A stretch of DNA of 37,811 nt from Nitrospirota bacterium (GCA_004321925.1 SCQH01000098.1:1-37811), one strand, 5' to 3'; numbered from the stretch's first letter, positions 15,883-24,857 are shown. The notes: a model not told the origin generated them from the letters alone. Numbers and translations: made by a program.

Positions 15883-17184
15883 ATTTCTGCCGACGCTGAA
15901 ATATCTGAAGCCGGCGGTGCGCACCTTTTCAGGGTCATAGATGTTCCTGAGGTCGAAAAAGTGAGGCGACTTCAGCAGCTTTTTGACCCGCGCCAGATCG
16001 AGGTTGCGGAACTCGTTCCACTCCGTGATGATCACGACCGCGTCTGCGCCTTTGACACAGTCGTAGGAGTCCTTGGCATATTTGATCTTCCGACCGAAGA
16101 CGGCTTTGGCATCCTCCATCGCGATGGGATCAAAGGCCCTGATCGAGGCCTTTTCCTGGAGGAGCCTCTCGATGATAAATACCGCGGGCGCATCCCGCAT
16201 GTCGTTGGTATTGGGTTTAAAGGAAAGCCCGAGCACGGCAATGGTCTTTCCCTTGAGGCCGCCCATGCCGGCCTTTATCTTTTCGATCATATGCGCCTTC
16301 TGCTTTTCGTTCGCGTCGACCGCCGCATGGACAATGCCGAGTTCGATCCCCTTGCCCTCCGCTATCGTCAGCAGGGCGCGGGTGTCCTTCGGGAAGCAGG
16401 AACCGCCGTAGCCGGGCCCGGTATGGAGGAACTTCGCACCGATCCGCTGGTCAAGCCCCATGCCTTTGGCGACCATCTTGACGTCAGCGCCGACGCTCTC
16501 GCATAAGCGGGAAAGTTCGTTGATAAAGGATATCTTCACCGCCAGGAAGGAGTTCGAGGCATACTTGATGAGCTCCGCGGTCTCGACAGAGGTTATCACC
16601 ACCGGGGTCTCGATAAGGTAGAGCGGACGGTAAAGGTCCCGCATGATCGCTACCGCCTGCTGGCTCGCCGAACCGATGACGACCCTGTTGGGCCTCATGA
16701 AGTCCTCTATCGCCGAGCCCTCCCTCAGGAACTCGGGGTTCGAAACGATATCAAAGTCCACCTGCTCTTTCAGGCTTTTTGAGATGATCGCCCGGAGACG
16801 CGCGCCGGTGCCGACAGGAACCGTGCTCTTCATCACAATGACCTTATACCCCTTTATTGCACGGGCAATGTCGGCGGCCACTTCTTCGACGTATCTCATG
16901 TCGGCCGAGCCGTCCCCGCGGGGAGGCGTGCCGACGGCAATGAAGATCACGAGGGACGAATCAACGGCATCGCTGATCTTCGTGGAGAACTTCAGCCTGC
17001 CGTTCTTGATATTCTTTTTTACAAGGGTCTCAAGCCCCGGCTCATAAAAAGGCACGACCCCTTTTTTGAGCGCCCTGATCTTTGCCGCGTCCTTGTCTAT
17101 GCAGGTCACCGAAATGCCGAATTCGGCAAAGCAGGTCCCTGTTACGAGCCCGACGTACCCTGTCCCGATCACGCCTATATGCAT
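15880..17184 (-). CDS. ugd: UDP-glucose 6-dehydrogenase
   Basis: 434 residues from the ATG at 17184 (MHIGVIGTGYVGL). An in-frame ATG at 17196 is only 1 nt from the GGGGAG and is less likely. The enzyme oxidises UDP-glucose twice with NAD+ to UDP-glucuronate, a precursor for capsule, exopolysaccharide and LPS sugars. Seen: N-terminal Rossmann motif GTGYVG; STVPVGTG; NPEFLREGSAI; the catalytic-Cys motif GPGYGGSCFPKDT; and a C-terminal UDP-binding domain with GLSFKPNTND. Full length for the family. It stands alone, with a probable terminator at its stop. It might support surface polysaccharide for the neighbouring surface locus, but no glycosyltransferase is nearby. Confidence 0.96.
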   Translation of the reverse strand: MHIGVIGTGYVGLVTGTCFAEFGISVTCIDKDAAKIRALKKGVVPFYEPGLETLVKKNIKNGRLKFSTKISDAVDSSLVIFIAVGTPPRGDGSADMRYVEEVAADIARAIKGYKVIVMKSTVPVGTGARLRAIISKSLKEQVDFDIVSNPEFLREGSAIEDFMRPNRVVIGSASQQAVAIMRDLYRPLYLIETPVVITSVETAELIKYASNSFLAVKISFINELSRLCESVGADVKMVAKGMGLDQRIGAKFLHTGPGYGGSCFPKDTRALLTIAEGKGIELGIVHAAVDANEKQKAHMIEKIKAGMGGLKGKTIAVLGLSFKPNTNDMRDAPAVFIIERLLQEKASIRAFDPIAMEDAKAVFGRKIKYAKDSYDCVKGADAVVIITEWNEFRNLDLARVKKLLKSPHFFDLRNIYDPEKVRTAGFRYFSVGRN

Positions 17185-17331
17185 TGTTGCCACCATCTCC
17201 CCAAAAAGTATTCACTGCGGACATTGCGGCCTGCCTCTCCCCTATATCCGGGGTCCCGCAATCCGAAGGTTATTATTATGTCAGAAGACCGGCCGCTTGT
17301 AAACCTGTTTCGGAGAGTTCTATAGTAAAGT

Positions 17332-17493
17332 ATGAGCGCTATCAAGCTCCTGAAGAAGAACCCCTGCCCTGACTGCAGCTTCTGCCAGTACTGCAGCACG
17401 ACCCGCTGCAGTATATGCCTGCCGAAGGGACCGAAAAAAGAGAAAAAGCCCCACGGACCGAAGAACAACAAGCCGCTCTTCCGCTCCTTCTGA
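17332..17493 (+). CDS. Small Cys-rich basic protein (53 residues)
   Basis: ATG at 17332 to TGA at 17493. The N-terminal half carries a tight cysteine array, C-x2-C-x2-C-x2-C-x4-C-x2-C (CPDCSFCQYCSTTRCSIC). The C-terminal half is very basic and Pro-rich (PKGPKKEKKPHGPKNNK). Such an array could bind an iron-sulfur cluster or zinc, and the tail could contact nucleic acid or an acidic partner. The ribosome-binding site is weak (GGAGAG about 14 nt upstream). It runs divergently from ugd and ends 15 nt before the stop of the hydrogenase-like small-subunit gene, which faces it. The organised Cys pattern argues for a real gene. No family recognised. Confidence 0.55.
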   Translation: MSAIKLLKKNPCPDCSFCQYCSTTRCSICLPKGPKKEKKPHGPKNNKPLFRSF

Positions 17494-17508
17494 CCTGCCT
17501 TTAGCCTG

Positions 17509-18033
17509 TCACTTTTTACCGGGGTAGCCGTCAACGGCCGTCAGTATGCCGCTCAGCAGGGCAAGCGGCGGCGGCGGGCAGCCGGGGACCAATACATCGA
17601 CCGGGATCACGGAATCGACCCCGCCCAGCGTTGCATAGCTCTCGCCGAAGATTCCGCCGTTACAGCCGCAGTCGCCGACAGCGACGACCAGTTTCGGAAA
17701 GGGTGTTGCGTCATAGGTCCTTTTGAGCGCCACCTCCATATTCCTCGAGACCGGCCCGGTGACCAGGAGCATATCGGCAAACCTCGGCGAGGCCGTAAAA
17801 TGCACGCCGAAGCGTTCGCAGTTGTAGAAAGAGTTATTGATCGCATGGATCTCCAGCTCGCAGCCGTTGCAGGAACCGGCGTCCACCTGCCTGATGGTCA
17901 GGCTCCTGCGAAAGCGCTTCCTGATGGTCTCTTCGAGACGCTCCCCTACCTGCAGTATCCCGGCCTCAATTTCCGGGGGCAGCGGCTCGGTCACGATGCC
18001 GGTCCTGAAGATCTGGCGAAGGATCCTGATCAC
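17509..18033 (-). CDS. Ehr/hydrogenase-4-type small subunit (NuoB/HyfI-like)
   Basis: 174 residues. It carries the iron-sulfur cluster next to the large subunit and hands electrons to or from its active site on the cytoplasmic face of the membrane complex. Cluster cysteines are kept: C55-x2-C58 (GSCNGCE), the GDCGC motif at 121-124 and C152 in GCPPPP. The N-terminal 45 residues match the HyfI-type extension. It starts at GTG, overlapping the stop of the large-subunit gene by 4 nt (GTGA), and is the last gene of the operon. Confidence 0.92.
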   Translation of the reverse strand: MIRILRQIFRTGIVTEPLPPEIEAGILQVGERLEETIRKRFRRSLTIRQVDAGSCNGCELEIHAINNSFYNCERFGVHFTASPRFADMLLVTGPVSRNMEVALKRTYDATPFPKLVVAVGDCGCNGGIFGESYATLGGVDSVIPVDVLVPGCPPPPLALLSGILTAVDGYPGKK

Positions 18034-19619
18034 AGGTCATGCCCCGAATAGGACTGATTAAAGCTCTTGTTGCAGAGCGGGAAGTCAGGGACGATATTCC
18101 CCGGTATTGCCTGCTCAAGCCCGAGCCAGTTGACGCTGGAAGGGTCCCTCACCATGCAGCGGTTGATCTCCCCGGCCCTGCCTGCCTGCAGCCAGTAGAT
18201 GATCTCGCCCCTCCAGCCCTCGACAGCAGCAAACCCGGCTGTTTCCGGAAGCGGGTCCCCCACAGCCACGGAAATAGGCCCTGCGGGCATATTCTCAAGG
18301 ATGTAGCGTATGATCCGGATGGACTCCCGGGTCTCCTCGACCCTCACCCATACGCGGGCATGGACATCTCCGGTCACCTTGACCGGCACATCCAGCTCAA
18401 GCCGGTCATACTGGTCATAAGGAGGGAACGGGTTGAATATCCGGCAGTCGAGGTTCATGCCGCTTGCGCGCGCAACAATACCGACGACACAGAGCTCCCT
18501 GGCCTTCTCAGGCTTCAGGACCCCGGTATCCCTGACCCTGTCCTCAAGGGAGGAACTCTCTTCATAGACCTCGACCAGCCGTTCAAAGTCCTTTGCAACG
18601 ATCTCCATCTCAGCGAGGATCTCGTCCCTGCCCTGTGCCGTGATATCCACTGACACGCCCCCGGGGAAGACCCTGTCCATGATGAACCGGTGGCCGAAGA
18701 GGCGCAGGTTCGTGCGCAGGAGCAGTTCCCTGAGCCGCGAAAGCTGATAGAGCATAAAGGCGAAGGCAGCGTCATTGCAGACCGCCCCGATGTCGCCGAG
18801 GTGGTTCGCGATACGCTCCCGCTCAAGGAAAAGCGCCCTGAGCCAGTGGGCACGTTCAGGGATGTTGCATCCGGTTAAGCCGGATATGGACTCCACGGCA
18901 AGGGAATAGGCGATGCTGTGGGCGACGGTCGAGTCGCCTGATACCCGGCCGGCCAGCCTGGCAGCGTCATGCCAGGAGAGGGCCTCAAACTTCTTCTCTA
19001 TCCCCTTATGCACGTAGCCCAGCCGCTCTTCAAGGTTGACGACCATCTCTCCGACCGCCTGGAAACGGAAATGGCCGGGCTCGATTATCCCGGCGTGGAC
19101 AGGGCCGACAGGTATCTCGTAGACGCCTTCACCTTCGGCCTTTGCCCATTGATACTCGCCGTCAACGCGAGGCAGCGGTTCTGTTGAATCAAAGCTCTTC
19201 CTGAGGGGATAGCAGTCCTGCGGCCAGTCCTCGAACTTTATCCAGGGCCTCAGGTCAGGATGGCCGGCGGGTATGACTCCCATAAGGCTCTGCATCTGGC
19301 GCTCGAACCGGTAGGCAGGAAGATATTTTTTTGTCAGGCTCGGGAAGGAAGGGTCCTCTGCCGGGAGCTCCGATCTCACGATCAGATACTCCTTGCCCCA
19401 GCGATAACAGGCATAGACGCTGAAGCCCTTTCCCAGTAACGTCTCATCAGAGGCCCATTCCGCGGCCAGCAGGGCATACTTCTTTTTCAACACCTTCGCG
19501 GCCTCGGCAAATCTTTCACGCGGCAGCAGACAGCAGATGACCCGTGACGGGTGCTGTCTGTGGTCAAACTGCAGTTCCTCCGGAAAGGCCTCTCTCAGGG
19601 CTTCGCTCAGCATGCTCAT
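18030..19619 (-). CDS. Hydrogenase-like large subunit lacking the Ni ligands (Ehr-L; HyfG-like NuoC-NuoD fusion)
   Basis: 529 residues from the ATG at 19619, which overlaps the upstream stop in ATGA. Residues about 1-150 are a NuoC/30-kDa-like domain and about 165-529 a NuoD/hydrogenase large-subunit domain. In NiFe hydrogenases four cysteines hold the metal site, in R-x-C-G-x-C-x3-H and D-P-C-x2-C. Here the first motif reads RVSGDSTVAH (225-234) and the second DPSSVN (492-497), so all four are replaced (Ser, Ser, Ser, Asn). No C-terminal maturation extension follows, since the chain ends soon after VPDFPLCNKSF. This matches Ehr (energy-converting hydrogenase-related) complexes, which cannot make H2 at a Ni-Fe centre and whose electron donor or acceptor is unknown. 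Calling it a hydrogenase would be wrong. Confidence 0.93.
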   Translation of the reverse strand: MSMLSEALREAFPEELQFDHRQHPSRVICCLLPRERFAEAAKVLKKKYALLAAEWASDETLLGKGFSVYACYRWGKEYLIVRSELPAEDPSFPSLTKKYLPAYRFERQMQSLMGVIPAGHPDLRPWIKFEDWPQDCYPLRKSFDSTEPLPRVDGEYQWAKAEGEGVYEIPVGPVHAGIIEPGHFRFQAVGEMVVNLEERLGYVHKGIEKKFEALSWHDAARLAGRVSGDSTVAHSIAYSLAVESISGLTGCNIPERAHWLRALFLERERIANHLGDIGAVCNDAAFAFMLYQLSRLRELLLRTNLRLFGHRFIMDRVFPGGVSVDITAQGRDEILAEMEIVAKDFERLVEVYEESSSLEDRVRDTGVLKPEKARELCVVGIVARASGMNLDCRIFNPFPPYDQYDRLELDVPVKVTGDVHARVWVRVEETRESIRIIRYILENMPAGPISVAVGDPLPETAGFAAVEGWRGEIIYWLQAGRAGEINRCMVRDPSSVNWLGLEQAIPGNIVPDFPLCNKSFNQSYSGHDL

Positions 19620-21064
19620 TTCAGCAGCTCCACAGCGGTATGGAACCACTGGCTCAGAAAATCAGGCAGATAGAGACCGAGGACCAGGACAAGCGCCATA
19701 TGCAGCAGCACCGGAAAATGGGCGACCTTCAGAGGACGCTGGTGTGAGGGTATCTCCCCTGCGACCATGGGCTGTACCTTTCTGAAAAGTGCGGCAAAGG
19801 CAACACCGAGCCCAAGGAGGAGGAACGGGGTCAGGAGGGGCGCGTCCTTGATCGTCGCGGTCAGGATGAGGAACTCACTCGTGAAGATGCCGAACGGCGG
19901 CATACCGACGATCGCCATGACCCCGAACATCAGGCCCCAGCCGACCAGGGGATTGCCCCTGAAAAGGCCCTGTATCTTATCCATCTCCTGGGTCCGGTGC
20001 ATCTGAGAGGCATGCCCCACGGTAAAGAAGATCGCAGATTTTGCGAGACTGTGGACGAGCATATGCAGCAGCGCCCCGAAGGTGGCTATGGGGCCGCCGA
20101 GGCCGAAGGCAAAGGTGGCGATGCCCATATGCTCGATGGACGAATAGGAGAACATCCGCTTGACATCTTTTTGGCGGAGGAGGGAAAAGGCCGCAACAAG
20201 GATCGACAGCAGGCCGAACCCCATCATGATGTTCCCTGCATGGTGCGTATGCGTCGAGCCGTCGACAAGGACCTTGCACCTGACAAGGGCATACAGCGCG
20301 ATGTTCAGCAGGAGGCCCGACAGCACGGCCGAGATCGGGGTCGGACCCTCACTATGCGCGTCCGGAAGCCAGTTATGGAGCGGCACCAGCCCGACCTTTG
20401 TCCCGTAGCCGACCATAAGAAAAACAAAGGCAAGGGAAAGGACGGTCGGCTCCAGCTGGCCGCTCACCTGGTTCAGGTTCGTCCAGAGGAGGGCATCCCC
20501 TCCCTCCCCGAGCACCTTTTCGGCCGCGAAATAAAGGAGCACGGTCCCGAAGAGCGCCTGTGAGATGCCGACCCCGCAGAGTATGAAATATTTCCAGGCA
20601 GCCTCGATCGCGGTCGGGGTGCGGTAGAGAGAGACGAGCAGGACCGTCGAGAGGGTCGCAAGCTCCATCGCGATCCAGAGCACCCCGATATTGTTCGTCA
20701 GGAGGCACAGAAGCATGGCAAAGATAAAGAGCTGGTACATCGCATGATAAAAACGCATCCGCACCTGCCCCACGCGTCCGTGCTCACGTTCCCGCCGCAT
20801 GTACCGCCTGCTGAAGACAGCGGTGGTCATCGAGACGAAGGAGGTGAGGACCGCAAGGTATACATTAAAGGCATCGACAAAAAAGAACTTGCCCCCTGCC
20901 ATCATCGGCCCGTGCTCATAGACCTCAAGCGCGAGCGCAAACCCTGCGACGCAGGTCGCGGCAGAGCCGAGTATGTTGATCTCCGGGGCCAGCTTCCGGT
21001 CACCGACAAAGGCGAGGAGCAGTGCGGCGGCCAAAGGCACCCCGAGCAGCACAAGAAGTATCAT
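19616..21064 (-). CDS. Antiporter-like membrane subunit (HyfF/NuoN-like)
   Basis: 482 residues with about 14 hydrophobic segments. It is a proton/sodium antiporter-type subunit of the complex I superfamily. The key charged residues are visible: Glu in WIAMELATLS, Lys in GYGTKVGLVPLHNWLPDAH and Lys in HSLAKSAIFF, the set used in complex I channels. It should couple redox chemistry in the peripheral arm to ion movement. It lies 5 nt after the hyfE-like gene and overlaps the large-subunit gene, in the hyf-type gene order. Confidence 0.92.
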   Translation of the reverse strand: MILLVLLGVPLAAALLLAFVGDRKLAPEINILGSAATCVAGFALALEVYEHGPMMAGGKFFFVDAFNVYLAVLTSFVSMTTAVFSRRYMRREREHGRVGQVRMRFYHAMYQLFIFAMLLCLLTNNIGVLWIAMELATLSTVLLVSLYRTPTAIEAAWKYFILCGVGISQALFGTVLLYFAAEKVLGEGGDALLWTNLNQVSGQLEPTVLSLAFVFLMVGYGTKVGLVPLHNWLPDAHSEGPTPISAVLSGLLLNIALYALVRCKVLVDGSTHTHHAGNIMMGFGLLSILVAAFSLLRQKDVKRMFSYSSIEHMGIATFAFGLGGPIATFGALLHMLVHSLAKSAIFFTVGHASQMHRTQEMDKIQGLFRGNPLVGWGLMFGVMAIVGMPPFGIFTSEFLILTATIKDAPLLTPFLLLGLGVAFAALFRKVQPMVAGEIPSHQRPLKVAHFPVLLHMALVLVLGLYLPDFLSQWFHTAVELLK

Positions 21065-21069
21065 CGGCC

Positions 21070-21735
21070 TTAATCCCCTTCCTTCAGCCTTGCCATCTGA
21101 TCGACGTCAAGGCTGTCAAAGGTGGTATGGATATGGAAAAAGAAGATACCGAATATAAAGGCCGCAATCAGCACATCAAGGGCAACGCCGAGTTCAACGA
21201 CCAGCGGCATGCCATATGTCGCGCTGGTTGCGGCAAAGAAGAGCCCGTTCTCCATGGCCAGGAAGCCGATGATCTGGGTAACGGCATGCTTCCTCGTGAT
21301 CATCATCAGCAGGCCGATCATGACCGTGGCAAGGGCAACGGCAAGGGTTGACCTGGTTATCAGTTTTGAAAGCTCGCTGACCGGAGCCATCAGGTGATAT
21401 GAAAATATGACGAGGGCCAGGCCAATGAGCATCAGCATCGGAATGTTCACGAGCGTCTCGACCTCCCTGCGGATCCGGAGACGCACGATAAGGACATGCA
21501 GGATGTACGGGAGGAGAAAGACCTTGAGCGAGAGCGTCAGAATGGATGAAATGTACAGATGGTGCTTGCTGGCAACATACCCGACGATCGCGGTGTTTAT
21601 CGAAAGCAGCAGTCCCTGCCAGGCGAACAGATGGATAAGGCTGTATATCCGCTTCTGCACCAGCATGCCAAAGGCGGTCAGCAGCACAAAGGCTGCGAGA
21701 AAACTGTTTATCTGGGCTGCCGTCTGAAGGTCCAT
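21070..21735 (-). CDS. Membrane subunit (HyfE-like)
   Basis: 221 residues with about six to seven transmembrane segments. It matches HyfE, the small membrane subunit specific to hydrogenase-4/Ehr complexes; its C-terminal part corresponds to NuoK (e.g. IIGFLAMENGLFF with the membrane Glu, and ELGVALDVLIAAFIFG). The ribosome-binding site, AGGAGG 6 nt before the ATG, lies in the end of the 97-bp palindromic repeat directly upstream. Confidence 0.88.
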   Translation of the reverse strand: MDLQTAAQINSFLAAFVLLTAFGMLVQKRIYSLIHLFAWQGLLLSINTAIVGYVASKHHLYISSILTLSLKVFLLPYILHVLIVRLRIRREVETLVNIPMLMLIGLALVIFSYHLMAPVSELSKLITRSTLAVALATVMIGLLMMITRKHAVTQIIGFLAMENGLFFAATSATYGMPLVVELGVALDVLIAAFIFGIFFFHIHTTFDSLDVDQMARLKEGD

Positions 21736-21832
21736 AAAATCCCTCCTACCCTCCCTTTGCCAAAGGGAGGAATGAATCCCTCTTGCTTAAAGCACCTACT
21801 GTTGGTTGGCAAAGAGGGGTAAGGGGAGATTT
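21736..21832. repeat. 97-bp palindromic (MITE/REP-like) element inside the Ehr operon
   Basis: The two ends are imperfect inverted copies of about 27 nt. One arm reads AAATCTCCCCTTACCCCTCT and then TTGCCAA; the complement of the other reads AAATCCCTCCTACCCTCCC and then TTTGCCAA. A tight CCCTCCCTTTGCCAAAGGGAGG-type hairpin forms one arm by itself. This style of pyrimidine-rich palindrome is a common non-autonomous repeat in bacterial genomes. It sits between hyfC- and hyfE-like genes and ends at the base before the hyfE-like start codon, supplying its Shine-Dalgarno sequence. Confidence 0.75.
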
Positions 21833-21852
21833 ATTGGTCATAATATCCATAA

Positions 21853-22797
21853 TCACTCCAATATGAAAAATGAGAGCATCCCGAGGGTGGCCATGAGAAA
21901 GGCCGACCCGAGGAACTCGGTTAATCTGAAGAGCCGCATCTTCGCGAGCCCGGTCTCTATGAGGACCAGGACGACGCCTGAGGCGCCGACCTTGAGCAGC
22001 AGAAGGACCCCGGCCATGAGCCCCATAAGAAGACTGTCAGACCGGGCAATGCCCCACGGAACGAACAGGGCGCTCCCGAGGGCCATAAAGAGAAAGAGCT
22101 TCATCATGCCCGCCCACTCGATAAGGGCAAGATGCCTTCCTGAATATTCGAGGATCATGGCCTCATGGAGCATGGTCAGCTCCAGATGTGTCGAGGGGTT
22201 GTCGACCGGGATCCGGCCGGTCTCTGCAAGCGTGATGAGAATAAAGGCGATAAAGGCGAATGCCAGGGACGGCTTCAGGACCGCGTGGCCGCTGTACATG
22301 ACCTCCGCAATATGGGAGAGGGAGGTGGACTGGTTCACCAGGGAGACGGTAAAGATGGCCATAAGCATCGCCGGTTCAGCGAGGGACGCGACCATCATCT
22401 CGCGGCTTGAACCCATGCCGCCGAAGGCAGTGCCTATGTCCATTCCTGCCAGGGCCGTAAAAAAGCGCGCTATCGCAAAGAGGCCGACCAGGACAATGAC
22501 GTCGGCACTCGGCGACAGAGGGAGTTTCGTCGTGAGCATGGGGACGACCGCCCCGGACAGAATGACCGTGCCGAAGACCAGGTACGGGGTAAAGCGGAAT
22601 ATCCAGGAAGCATTTTCAGCAAGGATCACATCCTTGGAGAAGAGCTTTAGCAGGTCCCGGTAGGGCTGAAAGAGACTGGCGGTCGATCTGCTCTGGGCCC
22701 AGCATTTCAGCATCCTCACCCAGCCGACGAACAGAGGGGCAACCGCTATGAGAAGGGCGATCTGCAGACATTCCATGACGATCTGATTCACTGTCAT
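21853..22797 (-). CDS. NuoH-like membrane subunit (HyfC-like)
   Basis: 314 residues, about eight transmembrane segments. Equivalent to NuoH/HycD/HyfC, which joins the peripheral redox arm to the ion-translocating membrane arm. Visible family features: the cytoplasmic-loop region QPYRDLLKLFSKD near the N-terminus and the acidic loop ETGRIPVDNP with LTMLHEAMILEYSGRHLA. The start overlaps the stop of the upstream hyfB-like gene in ATGA, so they are translationally coupled. Confidence 0.93.
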   Translation of the reverse strand: MTVNQIVMECLQIALLIAVAPLFVGWVRMLKCWAQSRSTASLFQPYRDLLKLFSKDVILAENASWIFRFTPYLVFGTVILSGAVVPMLTTKLPLSPSADVIVLVGLFAIARFFTALAGMDIGTAFGGMGSSREMMVASLAEPAMLMAIFTVSLVNQSTSLSHIAEVMYSGHAVLKPSLAFAFIAFILITLAETGRIPVDNPSTHLELTMLHEAMILEYSGRHLALIEWAGMMKLFLFMALGSALFVPWGIARSDSLLMGLMAGVLLLLKVGASGVVLVLIETGLAKMRLFRLTEFLGSAFLMATLGMLSFFILE

Positions 22798-24857
22798 AAG
22801 GCCGCCAGCAGCAACAGCACGATGATCGTCACGAACGAATAGATAAGGTACGACTGTATCCGGCCCTGCTGGAGCCTGCCGACCTTCCGCGCAATCCAGA
22901 AACTGGCATCCGCAACAGGTTTATACAGCCAGTTCCAGAAACGGTCCCGTATGCGGAGGGTATAGTGCAGTCTCTTCGGAAAGGCTGCATGTGCCGTCTG
23001 GGGTGACAGGGTCACCTGCTCCTTCACATGCACCATGAAGCCGAAGACCCTGCGGAAGGGCATCGAAAAAGAGGTGGCGTTATACTGCATCCTGTTGGTG
23101 AGCTTCTGGAACCCGCAGTCCCAGATGGCGCCCCGGTGCAGCTTGCCGGGGTTGACATGCAGCAGGATATAGACGATGCCGTAAACAAGGAGACTGCCCG
23201 CAAAGACAACGATCCCCGAATACGAAGCCCTCTCCTGCGCAACAGGGGTAAGCCACATCCAGCCGCTTGCCGTTGCGGATACGGAAAGCCTGGACCCCAC
23301 CAGTTGCAGAGGGATCTCGTCCATCCAGTCGATAAAGGTGGCGGGGAAAATACCGAGGCAAAGACAGGAGACGGCCGTCACGAGCATGCCGGTCCGCATC
23401 AGCCAGTCGACCTCATGGATCCGGCTGCTTGAATGCTCTCCCCTCCAGTGTCCGAGAAAGGTAACGCCGAAGGCCTTCACAAAGGTTGCCGCAGCCAGGG
23501 CAGCCGTCAGTGCAAGGAGCGCTGCCCCAAGCGGCATGAAGAGCTTCATGAGCGGGCTGGGCAGGGACGGTGACAGGAGGAACGCCTGGAAGGTGAGCCA
23601 TTCCGAGACAAAACCGTTAAAGGGCGGCAGGGCGGAGATGGAAATGCATCCTACCAGGAAAAGAGCTGCGGTCCAGGGCATCCGGTGTATGAGGCCGCCC
23701 ATATGTTCCATGTTCCTTTCATGCGTGGCATGCAGGACAGAGCCGGCTCCCATAAAAAGCAGCCCCTTGAACATCGCATGGTTCATGACATGATAAAGAC
23801 TGGCCGTAAGGGCAAGAGATGCCAGTACGGAAAGCTTAAAGGAGAAAAATACCATTGCCAGCCCCAGGCCGGTTATGATGATCCCGATATTTTCGACCGA
23901 CGAATAGGCCAGGAGACGCTTGAGGTCCTTTTCCATCATCGCATAGAGGATGCCCATGAGGGCTGAGATGATACCGAGCCCGAGGACTATGGCCCCCCAC
24001 CACCAGGGGAATTCCCTCAGGAGGTCAAAGGTGACGCGGATGATGCCGTAGACGGCGGTCTTGAGCATCACGCCGCTCATCAGGGCCGAGATATTGGACG
24101 GCGCTGCCGGGTGTGCATCCGGAAGCCAGACATGGAGCGGCACCATACCGGCCTTTGCCGCAAAGCCGAAGAAGGCCAGCAGGAAGGCTGCCGTCGCCCA
24201 GCCGAGCGGGAAGGAGGCCTGGCGCATCGCATCAAAGGTATAGCCGCCGAAGCTTTCAAACCCGGTGGCAATACCGGCCATCACCCCGAAAGACAGGAGG
24301 ATCGCTATGGCGCCCACATGGGCGATCACCAGATAGACAAAGGCGGCCTTCCGCGTCTCGGGACGCTCATCCTCGAACATGACGAGAAAATATGACGCCG
24401 CCGCCATCACCTCCCACGAGATGAGAAAGAAGAGGGCATCATCGGCCAGGACGACCATGGCCATGCCTGCAAGGAAAAGGCAGTAAAAGACCACGAGCCG
24501 GGTGACCGGCCTCTGCCCGAGAAAACCCTTCAGATAGCCTGCGGAATAGATGGAGACCGCTGCGGACAACAGACCGATTACCGTCAGGAAGAATCCGGCA
24601 AGCGGATCGAGGCGCAGATGGAAGGGGAGGTCCGGCAGGCCGAGCAGGAGTATGATGCGCTCGGCAGTCCCGTTCCATACGGAAAGGGCCCCGGCTGCAG
24701 AGGCCAACGCTGAGGCAACCGTGGCAACCACGGAAAACAGGCCGATCAGTACGCTCTGTGCCCTACTGAGAAGCCCGGCAAGGGCAGCAAATACCAGAAG
24801 CAGGAGTATCGAAGCTGAGGCCATCTCAATAGGCGAGAATATCATAACGACATTCAT
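22794..24857 (-). CDS. NuoL-like membrane subunit (HyfB-like)
   Basis: 687 residues; about 16 transmembrane segments. An antiporter-like subunit with Glu in LISWEVMAAASYF, Lys in GFAAKAGMVPLHVWLPDAH and Lys in NHAMFKGLLFMGAG. The C-terminal extension of about 150 residues (GAIWDCGFQ and a final TM helix) is typical of HyfB. It is first in the Ehr operon. The start is uncertain: the ATG at 24857 overlaps a good -10 box (24856-24861), and neither it nor the in-frame ATG at 24845 has a Shine-Dalgarno sequence; if the promoter is right, translation begins at 24845. Confidence 0.92.
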   Translation of the reverse strand: MNVVMIFSPIEMASASILLLLVFAALAGLLSRAQSVLIGLFSVVATVASALASAAGALSVWNGTAERIILLLGLPDLPFHLRLDPLAGFFLTVIGLLSAAVSIYSAGYLKGFLGQRPVTRLVVFYCLFLAGMAMVVLADDALFFLISWEVMAAASYFLVMFEDERPETRKAAFVYLVIAHVGAIAILLSFGVMAGIATGFESFGGYTFDAMRQASFPLGWATAAFLLAFFGFAAKAGMVPLHVWLPDAHPAAPSNISALMSGVMLKTAVYGIIRVTFDLLREFPWWWGAIVLGLGIISALMGILYAMMEKDLKRLLAYSSVENIGIIITGLGLAMVFFSFKLSVLASLALTASLYHVMNHAMFKGLLFMGAGSVLHATHERNMEHMGGLIHRMPWTAALFLVGCISISALPPFNGFVSEWLTFQAFLLSPSLPSPLMKLFMPLGAALLALTAALAAATFVKAFGVTFLGHWRGEHSSSRIHEVDWLMRTGMLVTAVSCLCLGIFPATFIDWMDEIPLQLVGSRLSVSATASGWMWLTPVAQERASYSGIVVFAGSLLVYGIVYILLHVNPGKLHRGAIWDCGFQKLTNRMQYNATSFSMPFRRVFGFMVHVKEQVTLSPQTAHAAFPKRLHYTLRIRDRFWNWLYKPVADASFWIARKVGRLQQGRIQSYLIYSFVTIIVLLLLAAL

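Noticed and set aside
17509-24857. Functional hydrogenase-4 / formate hydrogenlyase
   Set aside because: Gene order fits hyf, but all four Ni-Fe ligand cysteines of the large subunit are replaced and no formate dehydrogenase or maturation gene is present.
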